Assembly: GCF_001519075.1 (NCBI RefSeq)
Contig: NZ_KQ954244.1
Coordinates: 372,001-436,000 of the forward strand
Source of the DNA: Novosphingobium fuchskuhlense
Lineage (GTDB): Bacteria > Pseudomonadota > Alphaproteobacteria > Sphingomonadales > Sphingomonadaceae
Reading direction: 5' to 3'
Length of the DNA stretch: 64,000 bases
The notes beneath the pieces were generated by a model that ran no database searches, had not been told where the DNA came from, and saw only the letters and a program-made list of their open reading frames with translations. This document shows, one piece after another, positions 57,294 through 64,000 of this stretch; the first letter of the stretch is position 1, and every line of letters begins with the position of its first letter. Position numbers and translations under genes: made by a program.

Positions 57294-58409
57294 CTAGGCG
57301 AGGAATTCCCCGACCTGTCGGTAGGCATAGCCAAGCTCGCGCGCTACGGCTTCGTAGGTCACTTCACCAGCGTGGACATTGAGCCCGGCGGCAAGATGCG
57401 GGTTGGCGGCCAGCGCTGCCTTCCAGCCGAGATCGGCGATCTTCATCGTATGCGGCAGGGTCACATTGTTGAGCGCGTAGGTGCTGGTGCGCGCGACACC
57501 GCCGGGCATGTTGGCGACGCAGTAATGAACGATGCCATCGACGACGAAGGTGGGTTCGGCATGGGTCGTCGCCCGGCTCGTTTCGAAACAGCCGCCCTGA
57601 TCGATCGCGACATCGACCAGCACCGCACCGGGCTTCATCGTGGCGAGCATCTCGCGCGTTACGAGCTTGGGCGCGGCAGCACCCGGAATCAGCACCGCGC
57701 CGATGACGAGGTCCGCCTCGGCAACGCAGTCCGCGAGGTTGGCGCGGTTCGAAAAGCGGGTCTTGGCGCGGCTTTCGAAGTGGGTGCCAAGCCGTTCCAG
57801 CACTTCGGGATCGCGGTCGAGGATCGTGACATCGGCCCCGAGGCCGGAGGCCATCTGCGCGGCATTGAAGCCGACGACACCGCCGCCGATCACGGCGACC
57901 TTGGCGGGGAGCACGCCGGGCACACCGCCGAGCAGCACGCCGCGTCCGCCATGGGCCTTCTCGAGCGCGGTAGCACCGGCCTGGATCGACATGCGGCCGG
58001 CGACCTGGCTCATCGGTTTGAGCAGCGGAAGCTGATTGCCGGGGCCGGTCACGGTTTCATAGGCGATCGCGGTGACGCCGGATTTGACGAGATCGGCGGT
58101 CTGCTCCGGATCGGGAGCGAGGTGAAGGTAGGTGAAGAGGATCTGCCCCTCGCGCAGCTGCGCGCGCTCGACGGCCTGTGGTTCCTTGACCTTCACGACC
58201 ATCTCGCAGCTGGCGAAGATCGCCGCGGCATCGGGCTTGATCACCGCACCGGCCGCTTCGTAATCGCGGTCTGCCGCGCCGATGCCGAGCCCGGCGCCGG
58301 CTTCGACCCAGACTTCGTGGCCGTGAACGACCAGTTCGCGCACGCTCTCGGGCGTCAGGCCGACACGGTATTCGTGGTTCTTGATTTCCCGGACAGTACC
58401 GACACGCAT
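57294..58409 (-). CDS. ald: Alanine dehydrogenase
   Basis: 371 aa. NAD-dependent oxidation of L-alanine to pyruvate. Typical N-terminus [20 protein letters not shown], substrate residues in MVVKVKEPQ, the signature [24 protein letters not shown] with NAD motif GGGVVG, and the late [18 protein letters not shown]. Divergently placed against an Lrp-type regulator, the usual control for this gene. Confidence 0.96.
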   Translation of the reverse strand: MRVGTVREIKNHEYRVGLTPESVRELVVHGHEVWVEAGAGLGIGAADRDYEAAGAVIKPDAAAIFASCEMVVKVKEPQAVERAQLREGQILFTYLHLAPDPEQTADLVKSGVTAIAYETVTGPGNQLPLLKPMSQVAGRMSIQAGATALEKAHGGRGVLLGGVPGVLPAKVAVIGGGVVGFNAAQMASGLGADVTILDRDPEVLERLGTHFESRAKTRFSNRANLADCVAEADLVIGAVLIPGAAAPKLVTREMLATMKPGAVLVDVAIDQGGCFETSRATTHAEPTFVVDGIVHYCVANMPGGVARTSTYALNNVTLPHTMKIADLGWKAALAANPHLAAGLNVHAGEVTYEAVARELGYAYRQVGEFLA

Positions 58410-58543
58410 GACAGGCTCCTCTGGTTCACCGCTTGGCGCAGGATACGCCCGATGATGCGCGTTGTTTCACCTGATTGCGGGTTTGCGGGCCGCCGGGATG
58501 GTGATATTTCCTGCATCAAATGCTTATAGCGGGAAATTATTGC

Positions 58544-59014
58544 GTGGATCGGATTGACGCCGCGTTGGTTGATGCGCTGCAACACGACTCGTCGCGGCCC
58601 GTTGCGGTGTTGGCAGACGCTGTCGCACTGTCCCCTTCGGCCTGCCACCGGCGCATCCGCGCGCTGGAGGAGGCGGGCGTGATCAGCGGCTATGCCGCCC
58701 GGATCGACCCGCGCAGGATCGGGCTTGCAGTGGAAGTCTTCGTCGAGATCACGCTGACCAGCCAGAGCCGCGAGGCGATGGACCGCTTCGAGCGCGCGGT
58801 GGGCGATTTCGACGATATTCTGGAGTGCCACCTGATGTCGGGCGGGGCGGACTACCTGCTGCGTGTGGCCGCAGCTGATCTTGACCAGTACGACCATATC
58901 CACCGCGATTGCCTGGCGCGGCTGCCCGGGGTGTCGTCGATGCGGTCGAGCTTCTCGCTGCGGCGGATCAAGCGGTTCGCGGGGTACCCGGTGCCGCGCG
59001 CGGTGCGGCCATAG
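58544..59014 (+). CDS. Lrp/AsnC family transcriptional regulator
   Basis: 156 aa. N-terminal helix-turn-helix (RIDAALVDALQHDSSRPVAVLADAVALS; the recognition helix SACHRRIRALEEAGVI), and an AsnC/RAM sensing domain (GLAVEVFVEITLTSQ; FDDILECHLMSGGADYLLRV). Divergent from ald across about 134 nt, which very probably holds its operator, so alanine-dependent control of ald is likely. GTG 58544 has GGGAA at good spacing; ATG 58520 would add eight residues with no ribosome site. Confidence 0.9.
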   Translation: MDRIDAALVDALQHDSSRPVAVLADAVALSPSACHRRIRALEEAGVISGYAARIDPRRIGLAVEVFVEITLTSQSREAMDRFERAVGDFDDILECHLMSGGADYLLRVAAADLDQYDHIHRDCLARLPGVSSMRSSFSLRRIKRFAGYPVPRAVRP

Positions 59015-59405
59015 GGGGCGCCTTGCGCGGACGCTCAGCCTTCTTGTCCGCGCTGTCGAGCAGGGTGAGATCGCTACCTGGCTCATCCATGCCATAGCGT
59101 TCGCGCAGTTCGGCCTTGAACGCCTCGATCGCCTCTTCATCGGGCAAGTGATCGACGGTGAAGCGGCGCACGACGAACTCGTCGGCGCTGTCGAGCACGG
59201 TGAGGAAGCGCCCGGTGACCGTTTCGGCAAGGTGCGACATGTCGAGCCCGTCGGCAATCGACCAGCGGTGCCGCCCCCAGGTCACGATGCGGCGGCCGCA
59301 ATGCCGGCAGATGCTGTAGATCCCGCCATCATCCTCGTGCGCACGCCAGGCGGTCGGCTGATGCGCCCTCGTGAACCAGCACTGGGACAAGGCTACGTAG
59401 GGCAC
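58968..59405 (-). CDS. Hypothetical protein with CxxC motif
   Basis: 145 aa. No family recognised. An N-terminal stretch (LSQCWFTRAHQPTAWRAHED) and CRHCGRR suggest a small zinc-ribbon; the middle has FVVRRFTVDHLPDEEAIEAFKAEL, and the tail is Pro/Ala/Arg-rich. Its 3' end overlaps the Lrp gene by 47 nt in the antisense direction. Could be a non-catalytic DNA- or protein-binding factor. Weak support for reality: codon bias fits and the amino-acid composition is plausible. Confidence 0.58.
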   Translation of the reverse strand: MPYVALSQCWFTRAHQPTAWRAHEDDGGIYSICRHCGRRIVTWGRHRWSIADGLDMSHLAETVTGRFLTVLDSADEFVVRRFTVDHLPDEEAIEAFKAELRERYGMDEPGSDLTLLDSADKKAERPRKAPPMAAPRAAPGTPRTA

Positions 59406-59553
59406 GCCATGACCTTTCTCGCTTGTTGGACGCCATCCCGGGTGGGGTCCGGGAACCGGCGGCAGCGACCATGGGCAAAGCGCCGATGCCGGTCAGAAAG
59501 GAGGACGGCGGCGCTCGGAAAGGATTAAGCGGTCTTCGGCAAGATTGCTTCCG

Positions 59554-61962
59554 TCACAGCGGATTGCCGTCCTTGTCGCGGTAAATCTCACGGCGGCCGA
59601 CGTGGTTGGCGGGGCCGACGAAGCCATCGGCTTCCATGCGCTCGATCCACTTGGAGGCGGTATTGTAGCCCACACCCATCTGGCGCTGGACCCAGCTGGC
59701 CGAGGCCTTCTGGCTTTCGAACACGAGCTGGCAGATCTGGCGGTACTTGCGCTCCTCCGGATTGTCCGAGGCGGTCGCGTCGAGGTCGTCGAAGCCGAAG
59801 CCGCCGTCCTCGGGCTCCTCGGTGACCGAATCGACATAGTCCGGCGCGCCCTGCCCGCGCCAGTAATCGGCCACTCGCTCGACTTCCTCGTCGCTGACGA
59901 AGGGACCGTGGACGCGCGCAATCGCGCCGGTGCTGGGCTTGTAGAGCATGTCGCCCTTGCCGAGCAGCTGTTCGGCGCCCTGCTCGCCAAGGATCGTGCG
60001 GCTGTCGATGCGGCTGGTGACGGCGAAGCTGATGCGGGTCGGCAGGTTGGCCTTGATCACGCCAGTGATGACGTCGACCGAGGGGCGCTGCGTGGCCATG
60101 ATGAGGTGGATGCCCGCAGCGCGGCTCTTCTGCGAGAGGCGTTGGATCAGGACTTCGATTTCCTTGCCGACGGTGACCATGAGGTCGGCGAGTTCGTCCA
60201 CGATCACCACGATCTGCGGCAGGACCTGGTAATCGAGCTGCTGTTCCTCGAACAGTTCCTCCCCCGTATCGGGGTCGAAGCCGACCTGGATGCGGCGACC
60301 CAACGGCTTGCCCTTGCTGGCAGCGGCGCTGACCTTGTCGTTGAAGCCCGAGATGTTGCGCACGCCGACCGAGGACATCATGCGGTAGCGCCGCTCCATT
60401 TCCTCGACCGCCCACTTGAGCGCGCGCACCGCCTTCGAGGGCTCCGTCACGACGGGCGAAAGGAGATGCGGGATATCGTCGTAGGACTTGAGTTCGAGCA
60501 CCTTGGGATCGACGAGGATCAGGCGGCACTGCTGCGGGGTCAGCCGGTAAAGCAGCGAGAGCAGAATGCAGTTGAGCCCCACCGACTTGCCCGAGCCGGT
60601 GGTGCCCGCGACGAGCAGGTGCGGCATGGTCGCAAGGTCCGCCACGATTGGCTCGCCCGCGATATCCTTGCCAAGGATGATCGGCAGCATGCCCTTCGAG
60701 TTCACGAACTTGTCGCAGGAGACCAACTCGTGGAACGAGACCATGTCGCGCACCGCGTTGGGCAGCTCGATGCCCATGACGGTACGGCCGGGGATCGAGG
60801 AGACGCGCGCTGAGATCGCGCTCATGTTGCGGGCGATATCGTCGGCGAGGCCGATGACGCGGCTGGCCTTGATGCCGGGGGCGGGCTCCAGTTCGTACAT
60901 CGTAACGACGGGGCCGGTGCGCACCGCGGTGATTTCGCCCTTCACGTTGAAATCGTCGAGCACGTTCTCGAGCAGGCGTGCGTTGCGCTCGAGCGCGAGC
61001 TTGTCGATCTTGGGGCCCGAGGCAACCGGCAGCGGCTCGAGAATGTCGAGGCCGGGGAGCGCGAACTGCGACTGGTCGAAGAGATCACCCTGCCGCGCCT
61101 TGCCTGCCGTCTGCGCCTGCGCGGGTGGGCGCGAGGGATCGGTAATCTCGGTCGGCCGGCGGCGCTGCGCCGGCGCATCGGATTGCGCGGCGGCAGCGTC
61201 CTCGCTCGCGGCTTCGGCGCGCGGCCTGGGCTGGCGCTTGGGGAGCAGCGCGGCGACTCCGCTGACCGCTTCCGCCACCGGGCGCTCGCCGCGCCGCAGG
61301 AAGGCGGGCATGCGCGGCAGGCGGTGCCAGTCGAACGCGAAGACCTGCGCGGTGGCGACAAGCCCGGCAAGCGCTGTGATGACTGCGGCGCCGCGCACGA
61401 TCCACAGCTCCGCATCCGGCAGGACATGGGCGATGCCGCGGATCGCCGCGGCGCCCAGCAGACCGCCGAGACCGCCGGCGCCGGCCGGCAACGTGCCACC
61501 CGGTCCGGTCAGCATGAGCGCAAAGGCCGTGCCGATCAGCGCCATGGCCAGCACGAGCATGACCGCAAGGCTCCACCACGCCGGAAGCGGCTGGACGTCA
61601 TCGTCCTCCTCATCAACGTCGATCAGATCGCCGGCTGCATCCCACAACCGGCGCGCAAAGACATAGAGCAGCGGCAGCAGCAGCACGCCGGGCAGGCCAA
61701 AGAACAGGAGCACGCGCTCCGCTGCCCAGGCGCCGGGCAGGCCCATCCAGTTTTCGACCGGGCTGCCCGAGGCCGTGCTGCCTGAAGGATCGGTCTGGGT
61801 ATAGGTCGCGAGCGCGAGGCCGAGCGCAACCATTGCCGCAAACAGCACCGAGGCGCCGATCAACTCAGCGCTGCGGCGGAAGCTGCGCCGCAGGATGGCG
61901 CGCCAGTCCGCAGCCTTGGCCGTGCGCCCGCCGGCAGGGGAAACGAGTGCGCGAGATGCCAT
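59554..61962 (-). CDS. ftsK: DNA translocase FtsK
   Basis: 802 aa. Four N-terminal membrane helices anchor it at the septum, then a Pro/Ala/Gln linker with acidic VDEEDDDV early. The RecA-like motor follows, with Walker A GTTGSGKSVGLN, Walker B region ILVDPKVLEL and MATQRPSVDVITG. The C-terminal gamma winged helix (KASASWVQRQMGVGYNTA; FVGPANHVGRREIY) binds KOPS. Pumps chromosome ends through the septum. ATG 61962 follows AAGGGA; longer frames upstream lack homology. Confidence 0.95.
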   Translation of the reverse strand: MASRALVSPAGGRTAKAADWRAILRRSFRRSAELIGASVLFAAMVALGLALATYTQTDPSGSTASGSPVENWMGLPGAWAAERVLLFFGLPGVLLLPLLYVFARRLWDAAGDLIDVDEEDDDVQPLPAWWSLAVMLVLAMALIGTAFALMLTGPGGTLPAGAGGLGGLLGAAAIRGIAHVLPDAELWIVRGAAVITALAGLVATAQVFAFDWHRLPRMPAFLRRGERPVAEAVSGVAALLPKRQPRPRAEAASEDAAAAQSDAPAQRRRPTEITDPSRPPAQAQTAGKARQGDLFDQSQFALPGLDILEPLPVASGPKIDKLALERNARLLENVLDDFNVKGEITAVRTGPVVTMYELEPAPGIKASRVIGLADDIARNMSAISARVSSIPGRTVMGIELPNAVRDMVSFHELVSCDKFVNSKGMLPIILGKDIAGEPIVADLATMPHLLVAGTTGSGKSVGLNCILLSLLYRLTPQQCRLILVDPKVLELKSYDDIPHLLSPVVTEPSKAVRALKWAVEEMERRYRMMSSVGVRNISGFNDKVSAAASKGKPLGRRIQVGFDPDTGEELFEEQQLDYQVLPQIVVIVDELADLMVTVGKEIEVLIQRLSQKSRAAGIHLIMATQRPSVDVITGVIKANLPTRISFAVTSRIDSRTILGEQGAEQLLGKGDMLYKPSTGAIARVHGPFVSDEEVERVADYWRGQGAPDYVDSVTEEPEDGGFGFDDLDATASDNPEERKYRQICQLVFESQKASASWVQRQMGVGYNTASKWIERMEADGFVGPANHVGRREIYRDKDGNPL

Positions 61963-62072
61963 CAAATCTGTCCCTTCTGGGGCGCACCATGCGCCCGAAG
62001 AGGGGATGGCGTCAAGAATGCATGGCAAGCGAAACCCTAGGAATCCCGGCGAGTCGTAGGTTTCTGCGGGGT

Positions 62073-62594
62073 TCAGGCGAGCCCGTCGATGGCGGCCCAG
62101 CCCCACACTGGCAGGCGCGCGGCGCGGCGTCTCGTCATGCCGCCGAGCGCGATGACCGGAAGCGGTGAGCGCCGCGCGAGGGAGAGAAACCGCAGGGAGC
62201 CCAGAACCGCCGCACCGGGATGTGAGCGGGTGGGATAGACCGGCGAGAGCAGAATCGCGGACGCACGCGCGCGGACCGCGGCGCCGATCTCGGCCAGCGA
62301 ATGCGCCGTGGCAAGACGCAGGCCCGGAGCACGGCCAAGGTCGTTTGGGGCCGCATAGCGCCCATCCGCCCGCAGCCCTCGCGCCTCGCCCGCGGTGATC
62401 ACAATGACGCCGCGCCGCGCGCAGAGCCGCCGCAGCCTTGCGAACCGGGCGCGCCGGGCGGCGGGCGGCAAATGATAGTGCCGGAACACCAGCGCACTGC
62501 CCGGTGGCAGGCGTGAAATGGCGGATTCCAGCCGGCCATCGTTGCGCGCATCGCTCAGCAGGACGACCCGCGGGACAGGATGACACCGGTGCAT
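62073..62594 (-). CDS. Thiamine phosphate synthase-like (TENI/ThiE family) protein
   Basis: 173 aa, shorter than canonical ThiE (~205-215). Phosphate- and pyrophosphate-binding motifs of the family: LATAHSLAEIGAAVRA, LLSPVYPTRSHPGAAVLG and PVIALGGM. Arg-rich and somewhat divergent, so it could be a degraded or regulatory relative rather than a working ThiE. ATG 62594 chosen. Divergent from yggS with only a 22-nt gap. Confidence 0.78.
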   Translation of the reverse strand: MHRCHPVPRVVLLSDARNDGRLESAISRLPPGSALVFRHYHLPPAARRARFARLRRLCARRGVIVITAGEARGLRADGRYAAPNDLGRAPGLRLATAHSLAEIGAAVRARASAILLSPVYPTRSHPGAAVLGSLRFLSLARRSPLPVIALGGMTRRRAARLPVWGWAAIDGLA

Positions 62595-62616
62595 CACCGG
62601 CCTATAGCACCGCTCC

Positions 62617-63294
62617 ATGACCGATCCAGAGGCCCTGCAGGCCAATACGCCGCTCGCCGCGATCCAGGCGCGCATCGCCCACACCGCCACCATCGCCCGG
62701 CGCAAGGCCGCGGAGGTGACCCTCGTCGCCGTCTCGAAGACCCATCCGGCCGAAGCGATCCTGCCGCTGATCGCCGAAGGGCAGCGCGTGTTTGGCGAGA
62801 ACAGGGTACAGGAAGCGGATGCCAAGTGGCCTGCACTGCAGGAGGCCCATCCCGATATCCGACTGCATCTCGTCGGCCAGTTGCAATCGAACAAGGCCGA
62901 GGATGCCGTGCGGCGGTTCGACTGCATCCACTCGCTCGACCGCCTTTCGCTGCTCACCGCGCTGGCCCGCGCGATGGACAAGGTGGGCCGGCAGGTACCG
63001 CTGTTCGTGCAGGTGAACATCGGCGACGAGCCGCAGAAGGGCGGCTGCGCGATTGGCGACGTGCCCGCGCTGCTCGCGGAGGCACGGCGCGCCGAACTGC
63101 CGGTGATCGGCCTGATGTGCGTGCCCCCCGCCGGGATCGAGCCGGCACCTTTTTTTGCGCTCCTTGCCAAACTGGCGGATGAAAACGGCCTTGCCGGACG
63201 TTCCATGGGCATGAGCGACGATTTCGAAACAGCGATCATGCTGGGCGCGACACACGTGCGGGTCGGTTCCGCGCTGTTTGGCACAAGAAATTGA
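62617..63294 (+). CDS. yggS: PLP homeostasis protein YggS
   Basis: 225 aa. PLP-binding TIM barrel: Lys in VTLVAVSKTHPAEAI, then GENRVQEADAKW, HLVGQLQSNKAEDAV, VQVNIGDEPQKGG and the late GMSDDFETAIMLGATHVRVGSALFG. Not an enzyme; keeps free PLP balanced. Starts 23 nt from the ThiE-like start on the other strand, and its stop is 1 nt before the next gene's start. Confidence 0.96.
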   Translation: MTDPEALQANTPLAAIQARIAHTATIARRKAAEVTLVAVSKTHPAEAILPLIAEGQRVFGENRVQEADAKWPALQEAHPDIRLHLVGQLQSNKAEDAVRRFDCIHSLDRLSLLTALARAMDKVGRQVPLFVQVNIGDEPQKGGCAIGDVPALLAEARRAELPVIGLMCVPPAGIEPAPFFALLAKLADENGLAGRSMGMSDDFETAIMLGATHVRVGSALFGTRN

Positions 63295-63295
63295 C

Positions 63296-64000
63296 GTGAA
63301 ACAATTTCTGATCCTGTTGGGCGCGTTCCTTGCCCCGGAAACGTGCATCGCCCAGATGGACCACAGCACGATGGACCACAGCACGATGGACCATGGTGCT
63401 ATGGACCACGACTCCATGGGCAACAGCTCCATGGATATGTCGTGGATGTCGATGAACGGCACGGGCTCGGGCACGTCGCGCCAGCCGATGAACGAGCCGA
63501 TGCGCGGGTTGCACCTCATGCCGAGCGCGCGCGACATGGTGATGATCCAGGCAAACGTCTGGCCGGTCTATACCGATCAGGGCGGGCCGCGCGGCGGCAC
63601 CAAGTTCTACAGCCAGTCGATGGCCATGGTGATGTGGCTCCACGATCTTGGCGGGGGCGCGAAACTCACCGGGCAGGCCATGCTGAGCCTTGAACCGGCG
63701 ATGCGGCATGATGGCTATCCGCTGCTCTTTGCGACCGGCGAGGAAGCCTATGGCCGCCCGCTGGCTGACCGGCAGCATCCGCACGACCTGTTCATGGAGC
63801 TTTCGGCGCGGCTTGATGTGCCCGTGGCGCCGGGGCTCAAGGCCTTCATCTATGGCGGGCCGGTCGGCGAACCGGCGCTCGGGCCATCCGCGTTCATGCA
63901 CCGCGCGTCTGCCCAGTATAACCCCGAGGCACCGATCACCCATCACTGGTTGGATTCGACGCATATCACCTACGGCGTGGTGACAGCCGGCTTCTACGGC
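63296..64000 (+). CDS. Met/His-rich exported protein, truncated by window end
   Basis: At least 235 codons from GTG 63296, open to the window edge. Signal-like start MKQFLILLGAFLAPETCIA, then a metal-binding-like repeat block MDHSTMDHSTMDHGAMDH followed by more Met-rich sequence (NSSMDMSWMSMNG). After it come ARDMVMIQANVWPVYTDQ, LSLEPAMRHDGYPLLFATGE and DRQHPHDLFMELSARL. The repeat resembles the copper-binding Met/His stretches of CopB/PcoB-type outer-membrane proteins; the later part resembles a barrel-like envelope protein of copper clusters. No copper gene is yet in view, so the role is inferred. Confidence 0.72.
   Translation, partial: MKQFLILLGAFLAPETCIAQMDHSTMDHSTMDHGAMDHDSMGNSSMDMSWMSMNGTGSGTSRQPMNEPMRGLHLMPSARDMVMIQANVWPVYTDQGGPRGGTKFYSQSMAMVMWLHDLGGGAKLTGQAMLSLEPAMRHDGYPLLFATGEEAYGRPLADRQHPHDLFMELSARLDVPVAPGLKAFIYGGPVGEPALGPSAFMHRASAQYNPEAPITHHWLDSTHITYGVVTAGFYG

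Noticed and set aside
62595..63284. N-terminal extension of the ThiE-like frame opposite yggS
   Set aside because: It is antisense to yggS, whose PLP motifs are complete; the ThiE-like homology begins at 62594.

Overview
The window is a high-GC, gene-dense chromosomal segment of an alphaproteobacterium, most likely a sphingomonad (Novosphingobium/Sphingomonas type). Pointers are the NDUFA12 and DUF2155 genes of alphaproteobacterial type, a split MetH, a fused PabB-PabC, a divergent ald/Lrp pair, many 1, 4 or 8 nt start/stop overlaps, and promoters of the form TTGC-N17-TAA. No complete insertion sequence, integrase, phage, CRISPR array or rRNA operon was seen. The genus is an inference from gene families, not a database result.

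Layout. 1-9 kb: ung (5' end cut off), corA, a Baeyer-Villiger type flavin monooxygenase, a phosphohexomutase, a three-gene overlapping unit (CinA-like, lipoprotein, epimerase) and a secreted CxxCH-plus-barrel protein resembling Cyc2 porin-cytochromes. 9-16.5 kb: the translation/transcription block tRNA-Trp, secE, nusG, rplK, rplA, all on the minus strand. It is split twice, by a plus-strand DUF1800-DUF1501 pair between nusG and rplK and by an alcohol dehydrogenase gene between tRNA-Trp and secE. 16.5-28.8 kb: an RTX protein, aat overlapping DUF2155 tail to tail, NDUFA12, a quinone reductase, DUF192, recX, a fatty acyl-AMP ligase, a telA-xpaC-PHA-system operon, an SDR and recQ. 28.9-32.1 kb: a membrane protein and an antiporter/serine-hydrolase pair.

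32.3-38.1 kb is a methionine/one-carbon operon: an ArsR-methyltransferase regulator (SahR-like), metF, and metH in two pieces (352 + 876 aa, together about one full MetH). In front of it are two tandem palindromes 30 bp apart, very probably the regulator's operators. 38.2-47.4 kb: two small lipoproteins, arfB, a pseudouridine synthase, an aminotransferase, pabBC, a HerA-like ATPase and a secreted M1 aminopeptidase preceded by a nested inverted repeat. 47.4-50.3 kb: an EF-hand protein joined by overlaps to a response regulator and histidine kinase, suggesting Ca2+ or other cation signalling. 50.4-59.4 kb: cupin, VOC, M24 and S9 peptidases, thioesterase, GGDEF protein, alanine dehydrogenase with a divergent Lrp regulator, and a small hypothetical. 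59.5-64 kb: ftsK, a ThiE-like protein, yggS, and the start of a Met/His-rich exported protein cut by the window end.

Dispersed palindromic repeats of two families occur between genes: a CGTCATTGCGAGC family (23.7, 27.0 and 32.2 kb) and a CCCCTCCC family (14.05, 34.9 and 35.0 kb). The features most worth a second look are the broken secE-nusG-rplKA block, the Cyc2-like protein, the operator pair of the met operon, and the long antisense overlap of aat with the DUF2155 gene.
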